A DNA stretch of 64,000 nt from Aphidius gifuensis (lineage: Eukaryota > Arthropoda > Insecta > Hymenoptera > Braconidae), in assembly GCF_014905175.1 (NCBI RefSeq), contig NC_057788.1, forward strand, positions 7,874,001 to 7,938,000, written 5' to 3'. The position numbers and the translations under genes are program-made. The notes below the pieces were generated by a model. The model ran no database searches. It saw nothing but the letters and a program-made list of their open reading frames with translations, and had not been told where the DNA came from. This document shows positions 1 through 11,412 of this stretch, one piece after another (position 1 is the stretch's first letter; each line of letters opens with the position of its first letter).

Positions 1-3000
1 TTTTTATTTTATATATTTATTTCAAATGACAATTGTTGGACAAACGATTAGTATTGTATATCGATAATTATTTTATTTTATTTTTATTTTTCTAAATTGA
101 CTGAAAACTAGTAGGAGTTTAATATTAGTGCAATTTAATAATGCAATTGCGAGGAAAAAAGTGGGGTAAAATATAGAGTCAAAGTGAAATGAACACACAT
201 AATGTTGATCAATTGAAAAAATAAAATAAAAGTTCATATTTTTATAAAATTTTTTACATAGTAATTTTAGTACCATGTTTTATTTTTTCAATAATTTTTA
301 TATTTATTTTTTTTTTAAATTAAATAACAGATCAATTGTGATAGATTACAATTTATTTTAGTTTATATATTATGACGAATTAGTGTAAGGTCCAGATGGC
401 TTTGATTAATTCATCGAATGAATACATAGGTCAAATAGAGTATGAGTACAACTTGACAGTCATCATAAATATATATAAAATAAATTGGGGTAATTATTGA
501 GACTGCAAGTCATTTTCAATTCTAAAAATAAATCAACAAAAAAATATATATTTATATATACATTAATAATTCATTTAGTCCATTCATCAAAATTATTATT
601 TTGTTTTTTAATTTTTCATTTATTATAATACAATGAAATTTAATAACGAGACTATAACTTTTATTTTTACCGAGTTTTATATATGTGCTAAATGAATAAA
701 TCTATATATACATGTATATATGTATATAGTCGTTCGATAATTTTCAAGTCAATTAAGGTAGGATGACATGTTATTAAAGGCTCTGTTATCACAGACACCT
801 AATTATAGATTAAATTTGTAGATTAAATTACTGAATAACCTATACATACATTTACCTGATGAATAAAAAATATTTATTGCAAATGAATATATTAATTATA
901 ATTTCATTCAAAAAACAAAATTAAATTTAAAAAAAAAAAAAAAAGAAAATAATGTATATTTTATAAAATAATATTCAGGCAGTTAATTTATTTATCTATT
1001 TTTCATTTATTTTTATGTCAAGCTTGATGAAAAATTTGTTGATTGACTAGAAAAAAATTAATTTTGAGGCAAAAAATAAATGTCTTTATAGACCTGTCAA
1101 CAGTAAAGTTGAATGAAAAAAATAATAACAATTGAAAAATGTGTGTTTCATGACAGACTGTAGTTTTTTTATTTTATTTTATTTTATTTTTTTTTATATA
1201 AAAAATGTATATGGAATGTGCGACAGGTGTGTTTTTATATATCATAAATCAACATTCTCATTTTGATTATATTCTTCGTTGAAAGTATTATCAATATTCG
1301 ACAAAAACGAAAAACTCATTTAAACTAATGGAAATAAGACGTGTCTATGACTACTATTATTGTTATCATTTTTTTTTTTTTTTTGAATTTTCAAATTATA
1401 TTTTCTTGTATTTATGATATTCCAAAATCCAACTGCATGTTTATATTTTTTTTTAATAAAAAACAAAGATGTTGAATATGTATTCTTTTAATTTTTTTTG
1501 AATTAATATATTAATCGTTATTTATAAATGAAATATAATCTAAAAATTTTTCATAATAATTACATTACATTCACTAAAAGCAACAGTATAAAAATATATA
1601 TTTATTTTTTTTTTCAGTTGAATAAAAAATATAAAATAATGTTTAATTTACATATATAAAGTTGCTTCAATATAATTTTTTTTATTTTTATACGTTCAAA
1701 CATATTTTGAAACTATGAATTTTTTAAAAAAATTAATAAATTATCATACAGATGATTAAAATATAAATTATTAAATTTTTTTTTATAAATTGAAGTAAAA
1801 AATATGTCGATAGAAAAATTAAAAAAAAATATTTATATAGGAATTAGTTAATATTTAAAAATTTAATTTTTAATTTTTTACAGTTATTCATTTTTTTTAT
1901 TTTAGTTTAATATAGCTTTTTTGTAAAATTTAGTTTTTTGCATAGTTTTAAAAACTTTACGAGAATGTGCTTTTTTATTATCTCAAAATATAAATGCCAA
2001 TAATATATATTTTAAACTATTATTTTAAATAACTTTATAATCTATCAATTATTTTAAAAATTTGAATATATTTTTTTTTATAACTGATATAATAGTATTA
2101 TATATTTTATTCAATGATATACTTTTATAACAGTTTGACATATCTTGAAATAAGTTTATAAATAATTCAATTTATTGGAGAAATGATAATAATTAAATTT
2201 TGACCTAATTTTATAGCATAAAAATTTCAATTGAAACGACAGTATAATTTAAAGTCAACAGAATTATCAAAATTATTCAAATGTATACTTAAAAAATTAA
2301 AGCCACCTGACTTTTCTAATAATAAATAGACAATTTCTTATATAAGAAATTTAAAAAATTATTCATAAAACTATATAAATGATTATTACAAAATAAAACA
2401 CGTAAATTATTTTGTCTAAAAAGAAAAAAAAAATAATCAAGCATCATAGATACTTGCAATAAATATATATATATGTGATTATAAAATAGCAACTAAACAC
2501 AAAGTAAAAGATAAAAAGAGACAGAAATAGGGATGTGTATACATTTGTATATTGTGTGTTTATCTAGAATGGAGTGCACGTACGTTAAAATCCACGGTTT
2601 GATGCCAAATTCATGCATATAAGGCACGCAAATTCTCTCGATATATATATACGTATTTATGCGTTAACGCAGACTCGATGGTTATTTCCAAAACCAAAGT
2701 GAGACTGTTACCAATGTTGTTGTAACATTTGCAAACTATATTTATATATATGCTTCATCTATTTACGCATAGCACGTACCATTTGTACCTGCTTTTGCAT
2801 TCCATTGCTACACCCTCCTCCTTCAACCCCATTGATTTTTATTTTATTTTTTTATTTATTTATTTGTTTTATTATTTTTATTTTTTTAACTTGTATTTAA
2901 AAAATTCTATGTGTGTGTATGTGTGTAACCTCGTACTATTATCAGTGTGTATTGTGGCCCACTACAGTAAATACACAAATACATGAAAACCATATCTGCC

Positions 3001-6000
3001 ATTGTGGTTTACATAAATTTGCATTCTGTCGAGTGCATTTTTTATGTAAACTACCGTAAAAACGTTTTTAAAAAATTTTATTTCAGTTTAATTTAATTTA
3101 TTTACGTGATGGAATATAAGAGAATATATAAAATCGAAAAAAATTACAATTAAAAATAGAAAAAAAAAAAAATACTATTACAAATTTTTTTTTTTTTTTT
3201 ATAAAAAATTGAAAAAATAAAATATAAATTTTTGAATATTTGTATAAAATGTTAATTAACGTTTTTTTTTTTTATTCAATAACTAGATTGTAATTGAAGT
3301 TTATTTACAAAAAAATTGGCTTTTAACTTTTTTCGTTTTTTTAAATTTATTTTTTATATTTTTTGCATGAATTATTATTAAATTTAATTTGAATAATTTT
3401 TTTTTATTGAATGAAAAAATAAAATAGACACATTGACGACAATTTGAAAGATTTTTATTCGAATAATTTTTTTTTTTTTTTTATTGTTATATCAATTTTT
3501 TAAAAATCATTTTAGGCTTTGTATATAAAAAAAAAAATATAGGGATATCGATATATACATTTATGATAAAAGATTATTTTTATTTCATTTTTTTTCACTT
3601 GAATGGCTTCGCTTTTCGAGAGTACTTTCAGTGTATTGATATATAATGCCAATAAATGTATATTGTATTATTCAAACGGGGTTAGAGTAAGTGTACTATA
3701 TATCGATATCACTAATTTGCACTAATTAATTCGTACATAAATGGGCAACGTTAATTCTACATTGCATACGTGAAATTTTGTCGCAAAATATTTCATGGAC
3801 TATCAATAGACCTGGAAAATTGAGTTACTTTATATATCCATTCGACTTTTTTAATTGATTCAAAGTTGATTATCTATATAGAACTTTTGATCAGTTGGAA
3901 AAAAAAAAATTGAGCTAAAGTTTTTTTTTTTTTTAATTTATTTTAAAGATAATGGCAAATTAATTTGATATATGAAATGTAAATAAATAGATAACAATCA
4001 GAACATTATCAAAAAACAAAAAAAAAAAAAAAGGTCATCAATCATCATTGTTAAAAAAAAATATTTCTAATCGAAAAGTTTATGAAATTATGCCTCTAGT
4101 ATTCAAAAAACACGTAAAATTAAATATCCTAAAAGAATTGAAATTTAATTTTAATTATTTGAATTTTATATTTTGTCATGGCCTGTCGCTAAAACTCCGG
4201 GGTAGTATGTCTTGCGTATTATAAAATAAAAAAATTATATTACATATAAGCATTAGTTATTATGCAAAAAAAAAAAAAAAAAATAATATTTTACCTGAGA
4301 TAATTTATCTACTCTTGTAAACTTCTTTTTCACTTGAAAAAAAAAAAAAAATAAAAATAAATTTTAAAAAATAAATAAAATAAAAATGCATATATATATA
4401 ATAAAATAATTTAGCTCTAAGCTTCCCACTTGGTACAAACATTTCCGAGTATATTAAGTTTAACTCCCCTAATACATTACATGTATTTCAGACAAGCATA
4501 TCCGTGTTATGAATTATATTTGCAATTAAAATTGCTTAGAGGGCGGAAAAAAAAAAAGGTCGCGTGGTACAAGTCTCTCCCGCTGGGATGAAGAAAACCG
4601 TCGGCATTTATAAGACTAAAAAAAATAGGAAAAAAAAAGAAAAAAAATTAACTAACTAACTAAATGATAAACAAATAAAAATAATTAAAAAAAAAATAAG
4701 CAAGGGTAACAAAAATGAATAAATTTTTAAGAAATTAATTTAATTTTTGAGAAAATAAATAAATTTTTCAGAAAATGAATAATAAATAAATAAAAATAAG
4801 GGGGTGTATATAAATTTAGATGAAAATAAAGAAATACTGTGTTTGAAGAAAACAGATAAAAAAAAAATATATATCAACCAGTGGAAACTGAGTACGCCAA
4901 CTCGTCCGTTGTGTGACATTGGACCACAAAAAAGGAAAGAGTTGAATGCTGGGATACATATAAATCACGATCAGAGGTATACCTCCAAAGCAAACACACG
5001 AATAAAAATAAAAAAAATAAAAATAAAAAAAAAAAATACCAACGAAATGAACGAAGAATGGCTACTGCACTTTGGCAACACTCTCGTCTCTTCCGAGTCT
5101 TCCATCTCTATCATTTACAATGGTACATCACACTGATGGTCATCGTTTCGTTTTTTTTTTCTTTTTGTTTTTTCGTTTTCACCACTCACCTTCATTCTCG
5201 ATTGCACTTTTTTTTTACACCCCCACACTTTTTTTTTTTTTTTTTATTACATTTTTACACTTGCTATCTGATCGATTCTGTGCCAGGTTATATTAACTTA
5301 CACCATTTGGTGACCATTTAAAAGAAAAAAAAAAATACAAATAATTTGGTAAATTATCTTTTAAATATCTTCTCTTATTATATAAAAGATAAAAAATAAA
5401 AATACATTATTTATAATGGGCTGCGTAATTATTATTAATTATAATTGTATGAAAGGTATTTTTTTTTTTGTTTTTTTTTCATGATAACATTTTTTTTTTT
5501 TTTTAAATTAATGATCAAATTGAATACATCATTATTTTTATATTAAAATATTTATACGTGTTTATACTTATCAATTATATTGATTATTAATAATTTATAA
5601 TATTTTTAATAATTTTATTTGGGACAAAAAAAAAGTTATGATGATAAAAATAAATAATTGAATAATTTTAAATTGATTTAAGGAGCTTTTTTTTTTCAAT
5701 TGAATAAATTATTTGCCAAAATGAAGTTAAATAATTTTACAAATATTATATTTAAAATGACAATAATTGTTTTTTTTTTTTTTATCAATAAAAATGAAAA
5801 ATTCAAATCGAATTCATTTCACATCTGTTGACCTTTGAATGCAAACTGCTAAATTTAATTCTTCAATCTGACTATGAATGCAATTTTTTTTAAATAAAAA
5901 AAAAAACATATTGCAAAGACGAAAAGGAAAAATAATAATAATAAAAAAAAGTAATATAAAACCTGATGGAGATTGGCAACGACAGATTGAAGCGATTTTA

Positions 6001-8150
6001 GGTTAAGAAATATGAAAATCGATTCGTCATTCGTTGAAGACCCGGAAAATCCGGTTAAAGCAAATGCACCGATATAATTTGCTCGGTCGATTAGACCACG
6101 ACGGCAAAATTGTCTCTTTATTTATTTTTTTTTTTCTCGCACCCTTTTTTTTTTTTGCACCTCAGCATGATTCGTGCTAAATATAAAAATATTTATCGAA
6201 GAATATGTGAGAAAAATTCAACCCGACTATCGTTACACGTATCAATATATAAAAAAATTAATGAAACTTGGAGAAAAATTTGACATTTTCTTATCTGTAA
6301 AATGATTCATCAATTATTCAATGTTTCAAAAAATTATTATTAATATATTTTACTGATAATTAAATTTAATATTTATACGTTTTATTTACTAAAAATAAAA
6401 AATATTTTATAAAGCGAAATTGTTAAAATGCTTATAGCTATTTACTTTGTTTCGAAACAAATAAAAAAAAAGTATTATTTGGGTATATATTTGCAGAGGA
6501 GACTTGACACAAATGAAGCAAAGAAAAGTCGTCAAACATAATACAAATAAAATATATATTTTTATATGTAGTCGAAAAAAAAAAATAAAAAATAATTTTT
6601 ATTTACAAAAAGTTTAAAAGAAAAAAGGGTAAAGTGTATACATACAAAATTTAGTTTTAGACTTGTACTATGTTGAGGATGTATTTTGTGATCTTGCTGG
6701 ACATTGAATCGTATAAGTTTATATATATACAACAAAAGTACCCAGTGGAGAAGCATTTTTGTTGATGTAACTGCTTCAGAAATCAAGAGAGAAGCAAAAA
6801 TAAAAAAAAAACACGCATACTTGATAAAAAAAAAGCAAACTTCTCAGGATTTCGAGATCCATATGGAGGAAAAAAAAATTATATATATACAAAAATAAGT
6901 AAAAAATTGTCGAGCAAGTTCTTTGCCAAGCTCACGTTTCCAAAGTAAAGTTATAATGTGTTCCGTTTCTGAATAACTTGAAATCAAACATCAGTCAGTA
7001 AAAAAATGGAAAAAAAATATATATAAATTCTTGGTGAATTTTTTAGAGGATTATATAGAGTTTTCATTTTATATATTTACTTTATATGGAACAATATTTT
7101 CGTGAAGAAAAAATATAAATTCACAATTGCAAATGAAAATGATATTTTTTGTAAATTTTAAATATTTTTCTATTTTTTAAATTCCATTTTTTTTTCAATG
7201 TGATATATTATATTTATCATCATCACGTATATAATAAAAGAGAAAAAATATTTTAAAGAATTTTTTTTCACTATGCAATCGACCATGTAATGAATAATTT
7301 CATGTGCTGGAAAATGATAGGATATTTGAAATATAATATATATATCAACCACCATGGACGATTTGCTTTTAAGAAAATTGAAAAATGTTATACGAAAAAA
7401 GTGTTACATATATATCTAATATCGTAAATTCTTTTATCTATATTTTTATATTTTTTTATTTTTTCATCAATATTATACAACGAGGTTAATGAAAAAATGA
7501 AAAAAAAAAATAAAAAAATATTGCATACTTGAAAAAATAAAATTTTTGTGAATTTACGAAATGTGGGTCCTTCACCTTGGGTTCTGTCTTGCTCGACGAT
7601 CAGTCACTCATGCTTGACATTGGGACCAATGTCGTTTTGTTTTTAGTCACGTACAATTGTCCAATTTTCGGTTGTATGCACCAACTAAAGTTAACTCGAT
7701 CGAAACGCCAATTCAATTTTATATGGTAAAAAAAAATAAAATAAAAAATTCAACTAACAAATACTCGGTTAAACCCGATTACTGTCCTTTTTTTTTTTGT
7801 TTTATTCATAATTTTTATCGTTTTTTTTTTCTCTCACTATATTCGCATATATTTTTCCATGCTCAACTTCCTGCCATAGATTTTTTCTTGATTGGAAATT
7901 CTACATGTTTCTATACCACAAATGTAATTTTTTTTCATTTTATTGAATTTTTAAAACTTAATTTAGATTCAAACGTATATAGTGACAAATAAATTGTTTT
8001 TTTTTTTGTCAATTTAAATTATTTGCTATATTAAACAAAATCATATTTACAGCAAAAAAACTTTCTGGTAGGGTAAAACTTTTGGGGTAGTTTTTAAAAC
8101 TCGAGAATTCAAAATAGACAAAAGTTATTTCAATTTGATTTTATACTTGT
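1..8150. other. AT-rich non-coding region, no gene seen
   Basis: No reading frame here has splice sites, codon bias or a protein I recognise. The open frames are short and dominated by Phe, Ile, Lys and Asn from A/T runs. A few blocks are less AT-rich and have more complex sequence (about 2,540-3,000, 4,880-5,120 and 5,960-6,120). They could hold regulatory DNA or untranslated exons, but nothing in them decides that. Confidence 0.6.
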
Positions 8151-8179
8151 ACGTTTAAATTTGAAACTAATTGAAAAAT

Positions 8180-9903
8180 AAGGCCCATTTTTATTCTACA
8201 ATCGATAAATTATCTTTGACTTTGTGTCGATATGTAAAGTTTAAACAGATTTCTTATTTACCGATCTGGGCCTTGTGAAGGGGCCTTATGATTGCAGAAA
8301 TCTCTTGGTCATTGAGGGGTCGGAGTAAAGAGAAATGTTGTAGTTTTTTTTCAAAATTTTTAAGAGTGTGTTTGTCGAGAGTGCAGATATCCAGAAAGAA
8401 AAAAAAAATCTGTATCAAAACCGGTTAACACTGGTTTGCACACTGATATACCCTCAACTCTTTGGCTCTCCAGTTATACCACCGCAAATTTAAATGTTGT
8501 ATACTGTATGTTTTATTTATTTACTTCTTTTTTTCTTTTTTTTTTTCAATTTTAAGATAACGGATATATATGATCGGTAAAAAAATATACCGATCTACAT
8601 AGAAATTTCTAACATATTCGCTAAATTAAAAGCTTATATTTGAAAATTTGAAAAAAATTAATACAAATATTGTTTTAAAATTACATCAATACTTGAGAAT
8701 GGTTTATAATTAAAAAAAAAAAAAAAAAAGCATCGTGTAAACTTTGCACAGTTAATGAAAAGAAAAAAAAAATGAGAAGATGGAAAACACGAGTTGGTCT
8801 CGAGTGGTCGTCAGCTTTAGAGAGAACAGAAAGCTTCTCGCGGGTTCCAATATTACCTTTACTTCATCTCGTCTCTTATCGGAAATCTCTTTCCCACCTC
8901 TGGACCACTCTTTCGAAGCAAGTACCTCTTTTTTTTTTTTTGTATGTGTGGGTATACACTGTACTCTTCTCCGGGTCGTTCACAGCCAGTGTTGATCAAG
9001 TGTGTATGAGTGAGAAAAAATATATTTGAAATAATAAAAATGATTGAAGAGAAAGCAAGACACTAGTTTTACTAATGGAAAAATGAGCGAGACTAATAAA
9101 AAAAAAAAAGACTATAGTAACAATAAAAAATAAAAAAATCATATATATATATGTGTTTTGTTTACCACACACGGGGACGCTTGGGGGTCAGCCATGCTGG
9201 ATTCTTCTTCTTCTTCTTCTGCTTGTGGTTTAAATCAAATTTATGAACTCAGCTCTAATGTTACTTTTATTATTCAACTCTTCTTCTCAATAACGAAATA
9301 TTGTTTAAAGATAAAAAAATATATATTCTATATATTACGTTTTAAATTAAACATTAATTATGAAATTTAAATAAAAAAAAATTTTTTTTTCTAAATTATA
9401 GAGTTTATTTTCTATGAAAAAAATTATTTCATTTTAGTTAAATATAATTTTATATGAATTATTATAAAGTATTAATTTACAACATACGTGATCGTTTAAA
9501 AATTTTATATATAAAATTTATTTAATTAACAATTATTATGTTGATGAATAAAAATAAAAAAAAGAATTATTAATAATATTTTAATTTATTTAATTAAATT
9601 TCAAATAAATTATTTTCTATGTTAATTTAAAATAACATATTTTCTTGTTGCATACCATTTTTTAAAAAAAAGATACCTATGCAGAATGTATGGGGCCTTA
9701 TATTTTTTTATTGTAAATATATCGTTTTTTTTTTTATTATTTTTTCATCATCCAGCATCTATATACAAACACACATACACGCATACATAACCAATGGGGC
9801 CTTAGTTACTACAAGTAATCCGTATATTCCTCCCACTTCAAAATAATAATAAAATGACGTTTTATGCTCTCTCAGCTAGAGCGTTCTTATACACAAGGGC
9901 CTT
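8180..9903. promoter_or_regulatory. Cluster of GGGCCTT words upstream of dachs
   Basis: The 7-mer GGGCCTT, or its complement, occurs six times: 8180-8186 (minus), 8268-8274, 8281-8287, 9693-9699, 9797-9803 and 9897-9903. Three of these extend to GGGGCCTTA (8280-8288, 9692-9700, 9796-9804). In DNA this poor in G+C, six copies in 1.7 kb are not expected. The block lies 1.4-3.1 kb before the first coding exon of the myosin gene, so a cis-regulatory role is a reasonable inference. No known factor is assigned. Less AT-rich stretches at 8,770-8,990 and 9,860-10,135 lie in and next to the cluster and may include the start of transcription. Confidence 0.4.
9202..9219 (+). repeat. (TTC)6 microsatellite
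   Basis: Six perfect TTC units lie in the upstream region of the myosin gene. They could be read as Ser or Phe codons, but no coding context supports that. Confidence 0.8.
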
Positions 9904-10329
9904 CGGGGGCTTTTTTTTTTTTTATTCTTTCGTTGAGTGTGGTACTCTATACCTGGTATCAACTAACTTTATACCTCATTCAACTTGTATTTCCACGTGT
10001 TTTTGGGCACCTGATACTTTGTCCTCTATCAAGTTACTTTGAACAAGCCATAGAAGAAATCAGGCCCCGAACGATCACCGAGCGGTACAGGCTCCGACAG
10101 GCTCCGATTCTCAAATGACGCCCAGTTGAACGCGGCTATTCGTACTAAGAGCATATATAAATTTTTAAATTCAAAAGTTAATAGTCGATTGATGAATATA
10201 TTGTAGTTAAATAATTATTTTTAGTTTTGTTTTTTTTTTTTAATAATAATTGTACTGAAAGAAAAAAAAAAAGTCATTTATTTTGCAAAGGTTGGAGTAA
10301 AACACATGATGTGAGTGGAAAATAGTGTT

Positions 10330-10402
10330 TTTGTTTATGTGTGTATGTGTTCATTGTTGATCGTGGTTCAAACTCCAAACTATTGGAAAATGTTTTTGAA
10401 AA
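10330..10402 (+). other. Possible non-coding 5' exon of dachs
   Basis: A moderately complex stretch ends in a strong donor (AAAA|GTAAGT, intron starting at 10,403). The next good acceptor downstream is TTCTATAG at 11,071-11,078, which opens the exon carrying the dachs start codon. The upstream boundary of this exon is not visible. This is an inference from splice-site strength only, and transcript data would be needed to place the start site. Confidence 0.3.
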
Positions 10403-11113
10403 GTAAGTTTTTTTTTTTTTGTTTTGTTTTATTAGAAAAAAATAAAAAAAAATAAAAAAAAAAAAGTGAATCTGTGAGGGTTAAATTTAATGGACTCTAG
10501 TGTGAAAACAGAGTTTTATGTTCAACGATCGTAACGATCTGAGGATTCTGGTCCTTGCTTGTTTGAAAGTGAAGAATTTCGCAAGGGTTTGGGGTTTATT
10601 TCAGTGCCTCGAGAAAGTACCTGATATCGTGTCTTGTGGTCATTTATCTGATTGTTATTTTTATTTTATTTTTTTTAAAACTATATATACATTGTCGTTG
10701 TTTATTTATGTATTTCAATTTTTCAATTTATTTTATATATATATTTTTTCTCGTCTATTTAATTATCTATAAATCTATTTGATTTATTTCTATTGTGTTT
10801 AAAAAAATTGAAATAATTGATTGAATTTTTTTTATGATTTTTTAAATCAAATTTTTGGGTGGGAATATTATGTAATTTTTAAATGACCAACTATAATTAT
10901 TGCCCATTATTTATATACTCTAAAATGATGTATTAAAATTTAAATTAAAAAAAAAAAAAAAAAACAACATATTTTTATCATTTAAAATTAATATTTTGTT
11001 TTTTTTTTTTTTTAATATTAAAAATTATTAAATAAATATAAAATAAATAATTGAAATTTTTATTTTTTTCTTCTATAGAAATGTAACAATATTAATTATA
11101 TAATATTCGAGTT

Positions 11114-11131
11114 GGGGGGTGGGGGGTGGGG
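11114..11131 (+). promoter_or_regulatory. G-rich tract with quadruplex potential
   Basis: The order is six Gs, T, six Gs, T, four Gs. The six-G runs can each supply two short G runs, so a two-layer quadruplex is possible. It stands out sharply in this AT-rich DNA and lies inside the predicted dachs leader, just before the 33-codon upstream ORF. Confidence 0.5.
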
Positions 11132-11154
11132 TAAAAAAAAAAAATAATTTAAAA

Positions 11155-11256
11155 ATGTGCGAGTGTGGTGATAATTGTACAGTTAATGAAGAAAATAATA
11201 ATAATTATTATAATTGTCCTATTGATATAAATGAGAAAATAAGTGAATCAAATTAA
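11155..11256 (+). CDS. Upstream ORF of 33 codons in the dachs leader
   Basis: This ORF starts with ATG and ends with TAA 71 bases before the dachs start codon. The predicted peptide is acidic and Asn-rich, with cysteines at positions 2, 4, 8 and 21. It is in a different frame from dachs. It resembles no family I know. The most likely role, if any, is control of translation of the main ORF rather than production of a functional peptide. Low-complexity AAT codons in the middle argue for caution. Confidence 0.3.
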   Translation: MCECGDNCTVNEENNNNYYNCPIDINEKISESN

Positions 11257-11327
11257 TTAAAGTGAATAATAAAATATAAATAAATTGGATAACAATACTG
11301 GCTGAATTTGCTTCAAGACCACCTGAG

Positions 11328-11412
11328 ATGGCCACCCTCGGCCTATCAAAGGTTTTCATACTGGACAAGTACTTTACCGAGTTACAAAAATTCTGGGAAA
11401 CTGAGATTAAAG
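11328..11412 (+). CDS. dachs exon 1 (start codon exon)
   Basis: The ATG in GAGATGG opens 28 codons plus one base, ending at a donor GGTAAAA in phase 1. The encoded segment is helical and mixed-charge (LSKVFILDKYF, then ELQKFWETE) and reads straight into the heptad-like start of exon 2. Third codon positions are about 57% G+C by hand count, far above the later exons. A 6.8-kb intron follows (11,413-18,245) in which I see no nested gene, only A/T-rich DNA with a few more complex patches. Confidence 0.75.

Larger units (their letters stand above)
11079..11327 (+). other. dachs 5' leader in the start-codon exon
   Basis: A good acceptor (polypyrimidine tract then TATAG, ending at 11,078) opens this exon, and the dachs ATG follows at 11,328. 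The leader holds a start-stop ATG-TAA at 11,081-11,086, a G-rich tract at 11,114-11,131, and a 33-codon upstream ORF at 11,155-11,256, with further short out-of-frame ATGs inside it. Together these would be expected to lower translation of the main ORF. The acceptor choice is inferred from sequence alone. Confidence 0.5.

Noticed and set aside
2620..2629. TAAGGCACGC, identical to the first ten bases of miR-124
   Set aside because: The match ends there and the flanks do not form a microRNA hairpin that I can see.
8419..8426. AACCGGTT, the Grainyhead consensus, upstream of dachs
   Set aside because: A single 8-mer. By rough estimate one such site in 64 kb is not surprising even at this base composition.
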